Positions 1-8,312 of a stretch of DNA of 64,000 nt are shown in pieces. Under the pieces are notes generated by a model that ran no database searches, was not told the DNA's origin, and saw nothing but the letters and a program-made list of their open reading frames with translations. How positions within the stretch are numbered: the first letter of the stretch is position 1; every line of letters starts with the position of its first letter. The DNA is from Burkholderia lata (GTDB lineage: Bacteria > Pseudomonadota > Gammaproteobacteria > Burkholderiales > Burkholderiaceae): positions 62,001 to 126,000 of the forward strand of contig NZ_CABVQK010000003.1 in the NCBI RefSeq assembly GCF_902499335.1, in the 5' to 3' direction. The position numbers were made by a program, and so were the translations under genes.

Positions 1-223
1 GCATGCGAAGGTCGATTGACACCCCGCCTCGCGCTGATCTCCCGGGTTTTTCAGGAAGAGCACCCGTCACGTCGAATCGCGGGCTGTCACAGCTTGATCA
101 ATCGGGTGGAATTTCAGTACCGTAGCAGGCTTGATCGCCTGGCTTCCATCGCGTGTCCTGGGGCAGCCCGGCTTGACATCCCATTGCGCGCCGGTCGATG
201 ACGCTGGCGAAGGAGTGTTGAAC

Positions 224-748
224 GTGACGGTGACAGGAATGGACGAAGTGGTGATCCGTCGTGCCAGTGCGCTCGATGCCCCGGCCGTGCTGGGTATCTT
301 CGATGACGTAATTGCGTGGTTCGTCGCCATCGGCAACGAGGGGCAATGGGGCCGCGAGCCCTGGTCGACGCAACCCAAGCGGATTGCACTCGTGACCGAA
401 GCCTGTGCGCTGCCCGACGCGTGGGTGGCGGAGGATCAGGAAGGCCGCGTCCTGGGCGCATTGATCCTCGGCGAGTCCATGCCCTACGTGCCGTCCGCGA
501 CCGAGCCGGAAATCTATGTGCGCGTGCTGGTTGCGTCGCGCGATGCGCGGGCGCGGGGTGTCGGCCGTCTCCTGATGGCCTTCGCGGATGAGCGCGCCCG
601 GGCGGCCGGGGTGGAGCGCTTGCGGGTGGACTGCTATGGCGGCGGGACCGGCGCGCTGGTGCGTTTCTACGAGTCCTGCGGATACGAACGGATTTCACCC
701 TTCGCCGTGGAAGGGTGGCCGGGGCAGTTGTTGGGGCGTCGTTTGTGA
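224..748 (+). CDS. GNAT family N-acetyltransferase
   Basis: This is a 174-residue GNAT-fold acetyltransferase that would move an acetyl group from acetyl-CoA to an unknown amine. The acetyl-CoA loop is visible as RDARARGVGRLLM, the usual R/Q-x-x-G-x-G/A pattern, and the C-terminal FYESCGYER is the typical strand-helix end of the fold. The GTG at 224 was chosen because AAGGAG lies eight bases upstream. An ATG at 239 is the alternative, and an in-frame ATG at 131 has no ribosome site. The substrate cannot be read from the sequence, and neither neighbour is obviously linked. Confidence 0.85.
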   Translation: MTVTGMDEVVIRRASALDAPAVLGIFDDVIAWFVAIGNEGQWGREPWSTQPKRIALVTEACALPDAWVAEDQEGRVLGALILGESMPYVPSATEPEIYVRVLVASRDARARGVGRLLMAFADERARAAGVERLRVDCYGGGTGALVRFYESCGYERISPFAVEGWPGQLLGRRL

Positions 749-824
749 CTGTGCATGGCCGAAGCCACGCGGCACGACAGCTATCGGCCGAGCCCGGGAA
801 GGCATGCAGGCGGTCGATGCATGG

Positions 825-2042
825 CTAGCCGGAAACGGTGGGCTGCCCGACGGGATTCCCGTGGGCCGACGATCCGGGATGCGCGGGCGCGGCGTCCACA
901 CCATGCGCGACCGGCAGCGCAACCCGCACGTAAAGAAACGCACGCCGCTCGCGATCGGGCAGCACCTGCGGCCCGTAACTGATCGTGACCGTGCCGTCGT
1001 GGATCTCCCCCGCCTGAGCGAAACGCCATGCGCGGGGATCGCTGTCGAGCAGGAATTCGGCGCGCGCATACGCATGCGGTTCGAACAGCTCGGGAATCTC
1101 CACCGGGCGTCCATCGAGCTTGTCGAGCAATGCTTCGACCACGTTGAAGCCATAGCCGTCGCGCACGATGTCGCAGATGAAGCTGCCCGCGATGCGCGGA
1201 TTCAGTTCGATCACGTGCGGCACGCCGTCGTGCACGATGCAGTCCAGGTGCACGGGTCCCCAGGTCAATCCGGCGGCCGCCGTGGCGCGCGACCCGACGT
1301 CGATCAACGCGCGCAGCGTGCCCGCATCGAGGTCGAGTTCCGACGTATAGCCGCGCTCGAGAAAGCCTGCCCCATGCCGTTTCAGCTTGCGCAGCGCACC
1401 GACGTACCGGCCGTCGAAATACTCGACGCAGTATTCGCTCCCGCTCAGGAATTCCTCGATCACGACGCGCTCGGTCGCAAGCGCTTGTGCATCGGCCTGT
1501 CCGGCGGCGAGGGCGTCGAGCTGCGCGCGCACTTCGGCGATGTCCTCGCAGCGCCGCACGCCATCGCTCGCCGAGCCTTCCGACGGCTTGACGACGACCG
1601 GGAAACGCAACGGGTCGGCTGCGGCCGCGAGCGCCGCCGGCGCCGCCAGCGTGCCCGTGACGAATTGCGCGGCCGGGATGCCGTGCGCGGCGAGCAGCGC
1701 TTTCTGGTTCGACTTCGACACCGCGTGCGTGACGTGGCGCGCATCGGGGCCGGGCAGGCCGAGCGCGTCGGCGACCCACGCGGCGGTGCGCGCATAGGTG
1801 TCGTGCGCGGTCGTCACGCGCAGCGTGTCGATCTCGTCCGGATAGCGCGTGCGCAGCCAGCCGGCGAGCTGGCCGGCATCGGGTTCGAGATTGATCGTCT
1901 CGACGCCCGCCGGAAAGACGCCGTCGAGACGGTGCCCGGGGGCGGTGATCACGGTCACGGCCACTTGCCGCGCAAGCGCACCGCGCACGAGCGCGAGGCT
2001 GCTGCCGGTGGCGCGGGCGCCGATCACGATGAGTCGCTTCAT
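825..2042 (-). CDS. ATP-grasp domain ligase
   Basis: A 405-residue ATP-grasp protein of the carbamoyl-phosphate synthase/BtrJ-like kind, which joins a carboxylate to an amine or thiol through an acyl phosphate. The N-terminal Rossmann-like segment (MKRLIVIGA) is followed by the ATP-binding strand FPVVVKPSEGSASDGV near residue 150, the hinge segment VIEEFLSGSEYCVE, and the metal-binding ELNPRIAGSF near residue 280 with Glu and Asn in place. The start at 2042 has AAGGA upstream; a longer frame lacks one. It lies 49 bases downstream of a transporter gene on the same strand, which suggests that it makes or modifies what that transporter carries. The substrate is unknown. Confidence 0.85.
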   Translation of the reverse strand: MKRLIVIGARATGSSLALVRGALARQVAVTVITAPGHRLDGVFPAGVETINLEPDAGQLAGWLRTRYPDEIDTLRVTTAHDTYARTAAWVADALGLPGPDARHVTHAVSKSNQKALLAAHGIPAAQFVTGTLAAPAALAAAADPLRFPVVVKPSEGSASDGVRRCEDIAEVRAQLDALAAGQADAQALATERVVIEEFLSGSEYCVEYFDGRYVGALRKLKRHGAGFLERGYTSELDLDAGTLRALIDVGSRATAAAGLTWGPVHLDCIVHDGVPHVIELNPRIAGSFICDIVRDGYGFNVVEALLDKLDGRPVEIPELFEPHAYARAEFLLDSDPRAWRFAQAGEIHDGTVTISYGPQVLPDRERRAFLYVRVALPVAHGVDAAPAHPGSSAHGNPVGQPTVSG

Positions 2043-2091
2043 GCTGGATCCTTGATCGAAGGCGGAAGAGTGGAACGGCATTGCGTGCCGG

Positions 2092-3126
2092 CTAGCGCGC
2101 ACGGCGGCGCAGGCGCTGCGCTTCGAGGCGCGGCAGCAGATGCTGGACGACGCGCGGCAGCGTGTAGATCGGCAACTGCGCGCACGTGAACACGAGCGCC
2201 ATGGTGGGTGTCGCGGCGAGCCCGAGCGCAGCCCACATCAGGCCGACGTTGCGATTGGCGACGATCAGCGCGACATTGAGCCGCGTGCGGACGTCGCCGG
2301 GCGTGAGCCCGTACGCGATGACCTGGAAGCCCGCGTTGACGGCGAACGCGAGTGCGATCGCGGTCAACGCGCGGTGCGGCGCGTCGATGATCGATTGCTG
2401 CATGCCGGCCATCGTGCCGAGCGCGAACACCAGCAGCGCGGCGACGACGGTTGCATCGATCGGCGTCGCATAGCGGTCGAGCCGCGAACCGGCGAAGTGC
2501 CGTACGAGCAGCGCGACGCCCTCGGCGCTGCCGATCAGCAGTGCGAGCCGCAACGCGAGATTCAGCGGCGAGATCGACACGGCTGCATCGTGGCTGAACC
2601 AGGCCGTCAGCAGCGGCGCGGTGAGCGGCACGAACACCATCGACGCGAGGGTTGCGACGAGCGCGACGCTGGCGTCGAGCGACAGCATCCGCGCGATCGT
2701 CGACGTGCCGCTCGACGGTGGCGCGCAGTACGCGATCACCAGCGCGACGACCCAGTCGTACGGCATGCCGGCGAGCCGCGCGGCGACGCCGAGCGCGACC
2801 GGGCACGCGATCATCGTCACGGCGGGCAGCAGCAGCGACACGGCCGGCCGCCGCGCGACCGCGCGCACCGCACTGGGCTCGACGCGCAGCAGCGTGCCGA
2901 GCACGAACAGGAACACCGTGACGGGCATCAGCGGCCGCGCGAGATCCGCGAGCGGCGGCACCAGCAGCCCGAGGCCGACGCCGCACGCGAGCACGGTCGG
3001 GCCACGCCGCACCAGCGCGGCGATCAGCGTACGCACGGGCGAGCGTCGGGATGACGGCGGACGGTCGTACGACCACGGCAGGCGGAGAATGGCATGCGGA
3101 TTCCTCGGAAGCGGGCCGTCGGGCAC
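2092..3126 (-). CDS. BASS (bile acid:sodium symporter) family transporter
   Basis: An inner-membrane carrier with about nine or ten hydrophobic segments and the small-residue-rich CAPPSSGTSTIARML stretch typical of the BASS/arsenite-permease-like fold. Members move organic anions with sodium, and some act as exporters. The start is uncertain: the frame opens with GTG at 3126 without a clear ribosome site, and GTG at 3036 would give a 314-residue protein nearer the family norm. It sits upstream of the ATP-grasp gene on the same strand and is divergent from a LysR gene, the usual arrangement for LysR control of a transporter. The substrate is not deducible. Confidence 0.75.
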   Translation of the reverse strand: MPDGPLPRNPHAILRLPWSYDRPPSSRRSPVRTLIAALVRRGPTVLACGVGLGLLVPPLADLARPLMPVTVFLFVLGTLLRVEPSAVRAVARRPAVSLLLPAVTMIACPVALGVAARLAGMPYDWVVALVIAYCAPPSSGTSTIARMLSLDASVALVATLASMVFVPLTAPLLTAWFSHDAAVSISPLNLALRLALLIGSAEGVALLVRHFAGSRLDRYATPIDATVVAALLVFALGTMAGMQQSIIDAPHRALTAIALAFAVNAGFQVIAYGLTPGDVRTRLNVALIVANRNVGLMWAALGLAATPTMALVFTCAQLPIYTLPRVVQHLLPRLEAQRLRRRAR

Positions 3127-3203
3127 CGGGTATGCGCAAGGCTAATCCGGATTTTTGGCGAAGTAAAATGATATAAACACAATCAGTAACAAGAGAAAGT
3201 GAT

Positions 3204-4079
3204 ATGAACATCCCTCTGCTCGAAACCTTCCGGGCCGTCGTGCAGGAAGGCAGCGCGCTGCGCGCGGCCGAACGGCTCGGTTGCACGCAGTCGAACGTCA
3301 CCGCGCGGCTGCGCCAGCTCGAAGAGTCGCTCGACGCGCCGCTGTTCGACCGCCACGGCAAGCGGCTGGTGCTGAACGACGCCGGGCGCCGGCTGATCCC
3401 GTATTGCGACCGCATCCTGCGCCTCGTCGACGAAGCGACGCAGGTGGTACGCGAGACGCCGGTCGCGCGCAGCTTCCGGCTCGGCTCGATGGAAAGCACG
3501 GCGGCCACGCGGCTGCCGGCGCTGGCCGCCGCGTTGAAGGAGCGCGATCCGGCGCTCGGCCTCGCGGTGCAGATCGGCAGCGAGCCGGATCTGGCCGATG
3601 CGTTGCTGCGCGGCCGGATCGACGCCGCACTCACCGCGCGCGCGGTCGTGCGGCCCGGGTTGCGCTACGCGCCGGCGTTCGCCGAAGAGATGGTGCTGGT
3701 GAGCGCGGCCACGGTCACGCGGCGGCAGGTGCTGGCCGACAATACGGTGCGGCTGCTTGCGTTTCACGACGGCTGCCCGTATCGCGCGGTCGCGGAGCAC
3801 TGGCTGAAGGCGCGCGGCATCGCGATCGAGTCGGTGGCGTCGTTCGGCACGTTCGGCGCGATCCTCGGCTGCGTGGCTGCCGGCATGGGCGTCGCGATCC
3901 TGCCGAAGCGGATCACGACCGAGCACGTGGCGCGCAAGGAACTGCGGGCGCACGCGTTCGATGATCTCGACAGTGTGACGACCTATCTCGTTACGTCCGA
4001 AGAAGCGCCTGAGTTGCCGGAACTCGATACGGTGCGCGCGGTGCTGGGGCGGCAGGCGGGGGCGCTGCTCGCGCGCTAG
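3204..4079 (+). CDS. LysR family transcriptional regulator
   Basis: A 291-residue LysR regulator. The N-terminal winged helix-turn-helix is clear (GSALRAAERLGCTQSNVTARLRQLE), followed by a substrate-binding domain with the GMGVAILPK segment common in this family. Length is normal. It is transcribed away from the BASS transporter and ATP-grasp genes across a short 77-base AT-rich intergenic segment, so those two genes are its likely targets. The inducer is unknown. Confidence 0.9.
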   Translation: MNIPLLETFRAVVQEGSALRAAERLGCTQSNVTARLRQLEESLDAPLFDRHGKRLVLNDAGRRLIPYCDRILRLVDEATQVVRETPVARSFRLGSMESTAATRLPALAAALKERDPALGLAVQIGSEPDLADALLRGRIDAALTARAVVRPGLRYAPAFAEEMVLVSAATVTRRQVLADNTVRLLAFHDGCPYRAVAEHWLKARGIAIESVASFGTFGAILGCVAAGMGVAILPKRITTEHVARKELRAHAFDDLDSVTTYLVTSEEAPELPELDTVRAVLGRQAGALLAR

Positions 4080-4776
4080 CCGGGGAGCGAGGAGCGGGCC
4101 GCGTCCGCGAGGTGAGTTGTGAAGCGCCAAGAAGTGGCTTCCGGATGCAGGAAGCCTGGCCATCGATGCAACGCCGCCGATGGCGCGATGAGCGCGATGC
4201 GAGCTGGAGTGATGACGCCAGCTCGCCATGGCTCCGATGCGATGGGCCGAGCCCTGGCATGCCGATGCTCTCCCGGCGGCGTGCCACGCCCGCGCGCGAA
4301 GATCCTGCCAACGTCACATACGTGCTCGACCGTTCACCGGAAAGCCGCCCTGTGATTTCAGCGAACTCGTCAGAGCCTCGCTGCACGACGCGCAGGACAT
4401 CACATCAGCATCTCGATCAACGCCATCCTCTCAAAAATGAGAGGGTGATTGTCAGTTTTGTCGATTCCGGAATCAGATCTGAACGGGCATAGTGACGACA
4501 CTCCCGAGTCGGCGACGAGCCGGATGCACGCGGTCGTAGCGTTTTCCAGGCAGTGACTGCGGTCAGCCAGTACGGCCCTGGCCGCGCGCTCGACAGTCAG
4601 GTGATCGACCGGAGGATCCGGATCGCTACGACGGCTTCGTCCCCGCTCCTCCGCCAGAACCGGCGATTTGAGCGAGCGATCGAGACAGCGCGTGGATTCT
4701 ACCGCACCGGTCATGTTGCATCCGATCTGCGCATCCGCACGTTCGGATTGGCCCACTTTCTTACGAAGGACGCGTC
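4080..4776. other. gene-poor stretch, no convincing gene
   Basis: About 700 bases between the LysR gene and the MDR oxidoreductase. Short frames exist on both strands, including 118 codons on the minus strand at 4400-4756, but none has a ribosome site, recognisable motif or Burkholderia-like codon use. The one clear structure is a perfect inverted repeat at 4427-4444. The stretch may hold decayed coding sequence, but I cannot name a parent gene. Confidence 0.5.
4427..4444. repeat. perfect 6-bp inverted repeat, AT loop
   Basis: CCTCTC-AAAAAT-GAGAGG, a perfect dyad in a gene-poor stretch, 333 bases before the MDR oxidoreductase. It could be an operator or a small hairpin. No T-run follows, so a terminator is not supported. 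Confidence 0.35.
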
Positions 4777-5763
4777 TTGAAAGCCTATGTCATTGACCGA
4801 ATTGGCGGGCCGGAAGTCCTGCAGCTCCGTGACATTCCGTCCATTTCGCCGAACGCGGATGAGGTGCGCATCCGGGTCCGCGCGTTTGGCCTGAACCGCG
4901 TCGAGACTTATCTTCGCGCGGGCAAGATGGGGCCGGTCGATGGCATGCGGGTACCGGGCGTCGAGGCAGTGGGTGAAATCATCGAGGATCCGTCCGGTAC
5001 GTTCAGGGTCGGCCAGCGCGTTGCAACCGTGATGGGCGGTCTGCAGTTTTCTCGCCGCGGCAGCTATGCCGAAGAAGTGACCGTGTTGCGTACGAGCGTG
5101 ATCGACCTCGGCAACACTGAAATGCCATGGGAAGAACTTGCGGCGCTGCCGCTGGCCTATCTGACGATCTGGGGCGCGCTGAGTCGCAGCCTGGAGATCG
5201 AGATGGGGCAGACACTCCTCGTGCGCGGCGCGACGTCGACAATCGGGCTGGCAGCCGTCACCTACGCGAAGGCGAGTGGGCTTCACGTGATCGCGACGAC
5301 ACGCGCGGCAGCTCACGCGAAGCAGCTTCACATCGCTGGCGCGGACGACGTGATCATCGATGGCGGAAACGTCTCGGACGAAGTCCTTCACCTTCAACCG
5401 AAGGGGATCGATGCCGCGCTCGAGGTGGTCGGCGCGTCAACGCTGCGCGATACCGCACGGACGTTGAGACCCTTCGGCGCAGTCACGGTGATCGGGATGC
5501 TGGGCGGCCCACCGGTGCTTGAACGATTCAATTTGATGGCGGATCTCCCGCCGGCTGTGCGGCTTGCCTTCTTTCCGGCGCAGTTGCTCGGCTCGGCGGC
5601 GCTTCCGCTGGCAGATTCGCCGCTTCGTGCGATCGTCAACGATGTTGCCGCCGATCATCTGCCGTCGCATCTGCAACATGCGTTCGCATTCGATGAGGTG
5701 CGCGAAGCGCACGAGTGGATCGAGGGTAACCGTGCACATGGAAAGCTGGTGGTGCGAGTCTGA
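4777..5763 (+). CDS. MDR family NADPH:quinone-oxidoreductase-like enzyme
   Basis: A 328-residue medium-chain dehydrogenase/reductase of the zinc-independent quinone oxidoreductase branch. The GroES-like N-terminal domain carries GLNRVETYLRAG, with Asn at the usual quinone oxidoreductase position. The Rossmann domain starts at LLVRGATSTIGLAAVTYAK, where the usual AAAGGVG is replaced by RGATSTIG. Zinc ligands of alcohol dehydrogenases are absent. It would reduce a quinone, enone or similar electrophile with NADPH in the cytoplasm. It stands alone between two gene-poor stretches, so physiology is open. Confidence 0.85.
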   Translation: MKAYVIDRIGGPEVLQLRDIPSISPNADEVRIRVRAFGLNRVETYLRAGKMGPVDGMRVPGVEAVGEIIEDPSGTFRVGQRVATVMGGLQFSRRGSYAEEVTVLRTSVIDLGNTEMPWEELAALPLAYLTIWGALSRSLEIEMGQTLLVRGATSTIGLAAVTYAKASGLHVIATTRAAAHAKQLHIAGADDVIIDGGNVSDEVLHLQPKGIDAALEVVGASTLRDTARTLRPFGAVTVIGMLGGPPVLERFNLMADLPPAVRLAFFPAQLLGSAALPLADSPLRAIVNDVAADHLPSHLQHAFAFDEVREAHEWIEGNRAHGKLVVRV

Positions 5764-6394
5764 ATGTGTCTGAGTCGGGTGTTGGAACCACAAGCGACGC
5801 ACCCGCATCTGTCCACGGGTTCAATTTCATACCCAACGATACGGCGAACAAGTTCAAGGCACCGCTGAGCAAATGCCTGATTGCCGCCTTGTGACGAATC
5901 CGGAATGACAAGCGAATCCGAGTTGGCAGTCATTCGGCATTCAATGGAGATCGGTCACCGGCTGAAAGGCTGACGGATCACGCGAGTCGGAATGTATGTA
6001 AGCGCTATCATCAAGGGAAATCAGTTCGGACTATTGCGCTTTTTGAGTCGCCATCTGACTCCCACGCAGTCGAGCCGGCACGTTGTCGGTCTGCTGAAAA
6101 CATGGTCCTGATTGCCGGTTCCGTTCGTAAATCCAGGATAGCTCGTGTGATGACTGGAGAACTGATGACGGTCCGGTCGCTGGCCAAATTGCCTGGCGTC
6201 AAAGGGTGCACACGACATCATTCAAATGCATCGACGCACATAAGAGGTGTCTTTCGCTTCCCGGCCGGCATTGAATGGACTCGAAAGTTATCCCGTCTCT
6301 CTGGCGACTCTGATTGATAGTGAGGTTGACCGGAAGTGTATTAATTGAAATATAAAAAATGGAAGGCGGTATGTAGGGGGGGCTGTTACAAAAA
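5764..6394. other. gene-poor stretch at the left edge of the adhesin island
   Basis: About 630 bases without a supportable gene. Base composition shifts here: GC-rich up to about 6300, then clearly AT-rich, which fits a boundary of transferred DNA. The short frames have no recognisable motifs. Confidence 0.5.
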
Positions 6395-6410
6395 GTGACA
6401 TTTGTTCAGA
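6395..6410 (+). promoter_or_regulatory. island motif copy 1 (GTGACATTTGTTCAGA)
   Basis: This 16-mer differs by one base from the two identical copies at 15654-15669 (minus) and 16061-16076 (plus). It ends 67 bases before the H-NS-like gene and points toward it. GTTACA lies exactly 10 bases upstream of GTGACA, the direct-repeat spacing preferred by OmpR-type regulators. An OmpR-type regulator is encoded 640 bases downstream. Binding is inferred. Confidence 0.5.
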
Positions 6411-6477
6411 AATGGGTTGAATTTATTTGCATAGCATGAGAGTTAATGTTTATGTGACTAATGAAGCTGAATAGATA

Positions 6478-6756
6478 ATGGAATCGTATAGGGAATATCT
6501 TCACCGGAAGATGCAACTCGAGCGCGATCTCGATCGAGAGCGACTCAGGATTCTGCAAGTGGTAATCAAGGAGGTCAAGGAGTGTGTCGCGCTTTTCGGA
6601 ATTACCGAAGCAGATATCTTCGGGAAAGATGCCGATCAGAAGCGGCGTCGAAAGGCCAAATATTGCGATCCGGTAACGGGAAAGACATGGTCCGGAGTGG
6701 GTAAGGAACCACTGTGGATCAAGGGGCGAAGCAGAAAGGATTTTGAAATAACTTAA
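6478..6756 (+). CDS. H-NS-like DNA-binding protein
   Basis: A 92-residue protein. The first 60 residues form a charged helical oligomerisation segment (LERDLDRERLRILQVVIKEVKE). The C-terminal H-NS DNA-binding domain shows KYCDPVTGKTWSGVGKEPLWI, matching the family core K-Y-x-D-P-x-T-G-x-T-W-S-G-x-G and ending with the W-I/L-K-G tail. H-NS proteins bind and silence AT-rich DNA, and this one is encoded inside an AT-rich stretch next to an adhesin locus. Its linker is short and its codon use is more AT-rich than flanking housekeeping-type genes, suggesting that it travels with the island. A shared 16-bp motif precedes it. Confidence 0.9.
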   Translation: MESYREYLHRKMQLERDLDRERLRILQVVIKEVKECVALFGITEADIFGKDADQKRRRKAKYCDPVTGKTWSGVGKEPLWIKGRSRKDFEIT

Positions 6757-7034
6757 ACGTCGTTGCTGGGGTTCGATCTTGTCGGGCGGTAGCCGAGGGC
6801 GGTGTCGATTTGCTTTTTTGATCTTCGAGAGAAGGAAGGCTGGCATCGATGTCGGAAAGTTGAAACGCCTGCTGGAATGTTCGATCGATATCAAATCGGA
6901 AAGTAGAGACCTATTTTTCCCGTGTGATGATCTGTGCGTATGCATCACTAGCGGATTCGTGGGTGAAAATTTGCAGTGGCGCTGGCGACAGCTGAAATAA
7001 TTTTGTCGCGAATTTTTTCGAATGTCTATGTGAA

Positions 7035-7718
7035 ATGAAGATTCTTGTGCTTGATGACGATGTGGTTTATTTGGAATATATCAATTTGGTATTGCGGGGC
7101 GCTGGTCACGAAGTTCTGATCGCCGAGGATGGTACGCGTGCCATACGTATCCTGGAAAAAGCAAGCGTTGATCTCGTTATCCTGGACTGGATTGTTCCGA
7201 TGGTGTCCGGACTTGATGTGCTGAGGTGGATTCGCCACAATCTGGGTCCTTTCATTCCGATCATCTTTATAACCAATCGTCAGTTTGATCAACATATTGC
7301 AGAGGCATTGAATTCCGGCGCAGACGATTATGTTGTGAAGCCTGTCGGCCGCAACGAGTTGATCGCGAGAGTGGCGGCATTGACGAGGCGTGGTATGCAC
7401 CTCCGGGAATTTCCGGATATTGTCAGGGTGGGGGATTATATTGTCGACAAAAAAGCGAGGAGTGTGTCATTCCGTGGAAATAAATTTTCGATCACAAGAA
7501 AAGAGTTTGATATTGCGGTCGAGTTTTTTGATAATGTTGGAACGATAATATCGCGAGATCATCTGGTTAATATTATTTGGGGGAAGCCGGAAAGTGTGAT
7601 GTCCCGATCGCTGGATACTCATGTCTATCGACTGAGGAATAAACTGTCTCTCTCTTCTGAAAATGGATTGTTGTTGAAGTCTGTATACATGATCGGATAT
7701 CGTCTGGAAGTGGTGTGA
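7035..7718 (+). CDS. orphan OmpR/PhoB-type response regulator
   Basis: A 227-residue two-component response regulator. The receiver domain has acidic residues D7-D9, the phosphoacceptor Asp at residue 51 (VILDWIVP), the conserved Thr in FITN and Lys in VVKPVG. The C-terminal winged helix ends with the typical SLDTHVYRLRNKL and YMIGYRLEV segments. No histidine kinase is encoded in the window. The gene is AT-rich like its H-NS-like neighbour. It is the natural candidate to bind the repeated GTGACA-N-TTGTTCAGA motif, though that link is inference. Confidence 0.92.
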   Translation: MKILVLDDDVVYLEYINLVLRGAGHEVLIAEDGTRAIRILEKASVDLVILDWIVPMVSGLDVLRWIRHNLGPFIPIIFITNRQFDQHIAEALNSGADDYVVKPVGRNELIARVAALTRRGMHLREFPDIVRVGDYIVDKKARSVSFRGNKFSITRKEFDIAVEFFDNVGTIISRDHLVNIIWGKPESVMSRSLDTHVYRLRNKLSLSSENGLLLKSVYMIGYRLEVV

Positions 7719-7755
7719 AATTGATCGCTGCCCGGTCTGGCGGCTGCGATTTAAT

Positions 7756-8037
7756 TTATCGATCGTTCCGGATGCTCAGCATTGCAGGCGACGAAAATTC
7801 GGCTCTGCAGTCTTGATTCTTCAATATCACTCTATTGGTGATTGTTCCAGGCTGAACACAGGCGTTGCTGTGTACCAAGCGCTGCATGAGTATCAGTGAA
7901 GCTTCCAGGGATTCCGTTTTAAGAATGTGCGCGAGAAATGCGGTGAGCAATTCATCGATTTTCCATGACGGCTTGTTTCCAGAAAGGCGGCGTTGCCCGC
8001 ACATGTGATGCGATTTCAGCCACCCTCTGGCGTACAA
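7756..8037 (-). CDS. possible small hypothetical protein
   Basis: A 93-codon frame opening with TTG (an in-frame ATG is at 8004) that starts five bases after the stop of the preceding small frame, as an operon member would. It includes a plausible amphipathic stretch (ELLTAFLAHILKTESLEASLILMQRLV). There is no ribosome site and no recognised domain, so it may be chance. If it is not a gene, the 320 bases after the response regulator hold nothing else I can see. Confidence 0.3.
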   Translation of the reverse strand: MYARGWLKSHHMCGQRRLSGNKPSWKIDELLTAFLAHILKTESLEASLILMQRLVHSNACVQPGTITNRVILKNQDCRAEFSSPAMLSIRNDR

Positions 8038-8041
8038 AAAA

Positions 8042-8287
8042 TCAAATTCGCTGCAAATCGATTCCGGGTAGGTTTCCGCTTCCCATATTGACGCTCCATT
8101 CGCTTAATCGATGCGTCCCGAACAAGAGCGAATCTTGATACCGGGGAATGTTGACGGCTCCCATCAAGGCAACCAGTCGCATGAGCCGTACGGTCGGCAC
8201 ACCGGTAATATGAGCTCGATCCGATGTCAGGCTTGCCTCGAGATTTGCCAGGGCGTAATGCCATGCGCGGGGTTGAGCGTTTGTCAT
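8042..8287 (-). CDS. small hypothetical protein downstream of a DUF2827 gene
   Basis: An 81-residue protein without a recognised domain, signal peptide or membrane segment. Its ATG lies 25 bases after the stop of the first DUF2827 gene with CGGAG just upstream, so it is probably co-transcribed. A larger unrelated-looking small gene sits in the same position after the other DUF2827 gene, so the arrangement DUF2827 plus small ORF occurs twice. Function is unknown. Confidence 0.45.
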   Translation of the reverse strand: MTNAQPRAWHYALANLEASLTSDRAHITGVPTVRLMRLVALMGAVNIPRYQDSLLFGTHRLSEWSVNMGSGNLPGIDLQRI

Positions 8288-8312
8288 GCCGGGCTCCGGG
8301 AGGGGCGGCGCG

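Noticed and set aside
4400-4756. 118-codon minus-strand frame upstream of the MDR gene
   Set aside because: No ribosome site, no motif and poor codon character.
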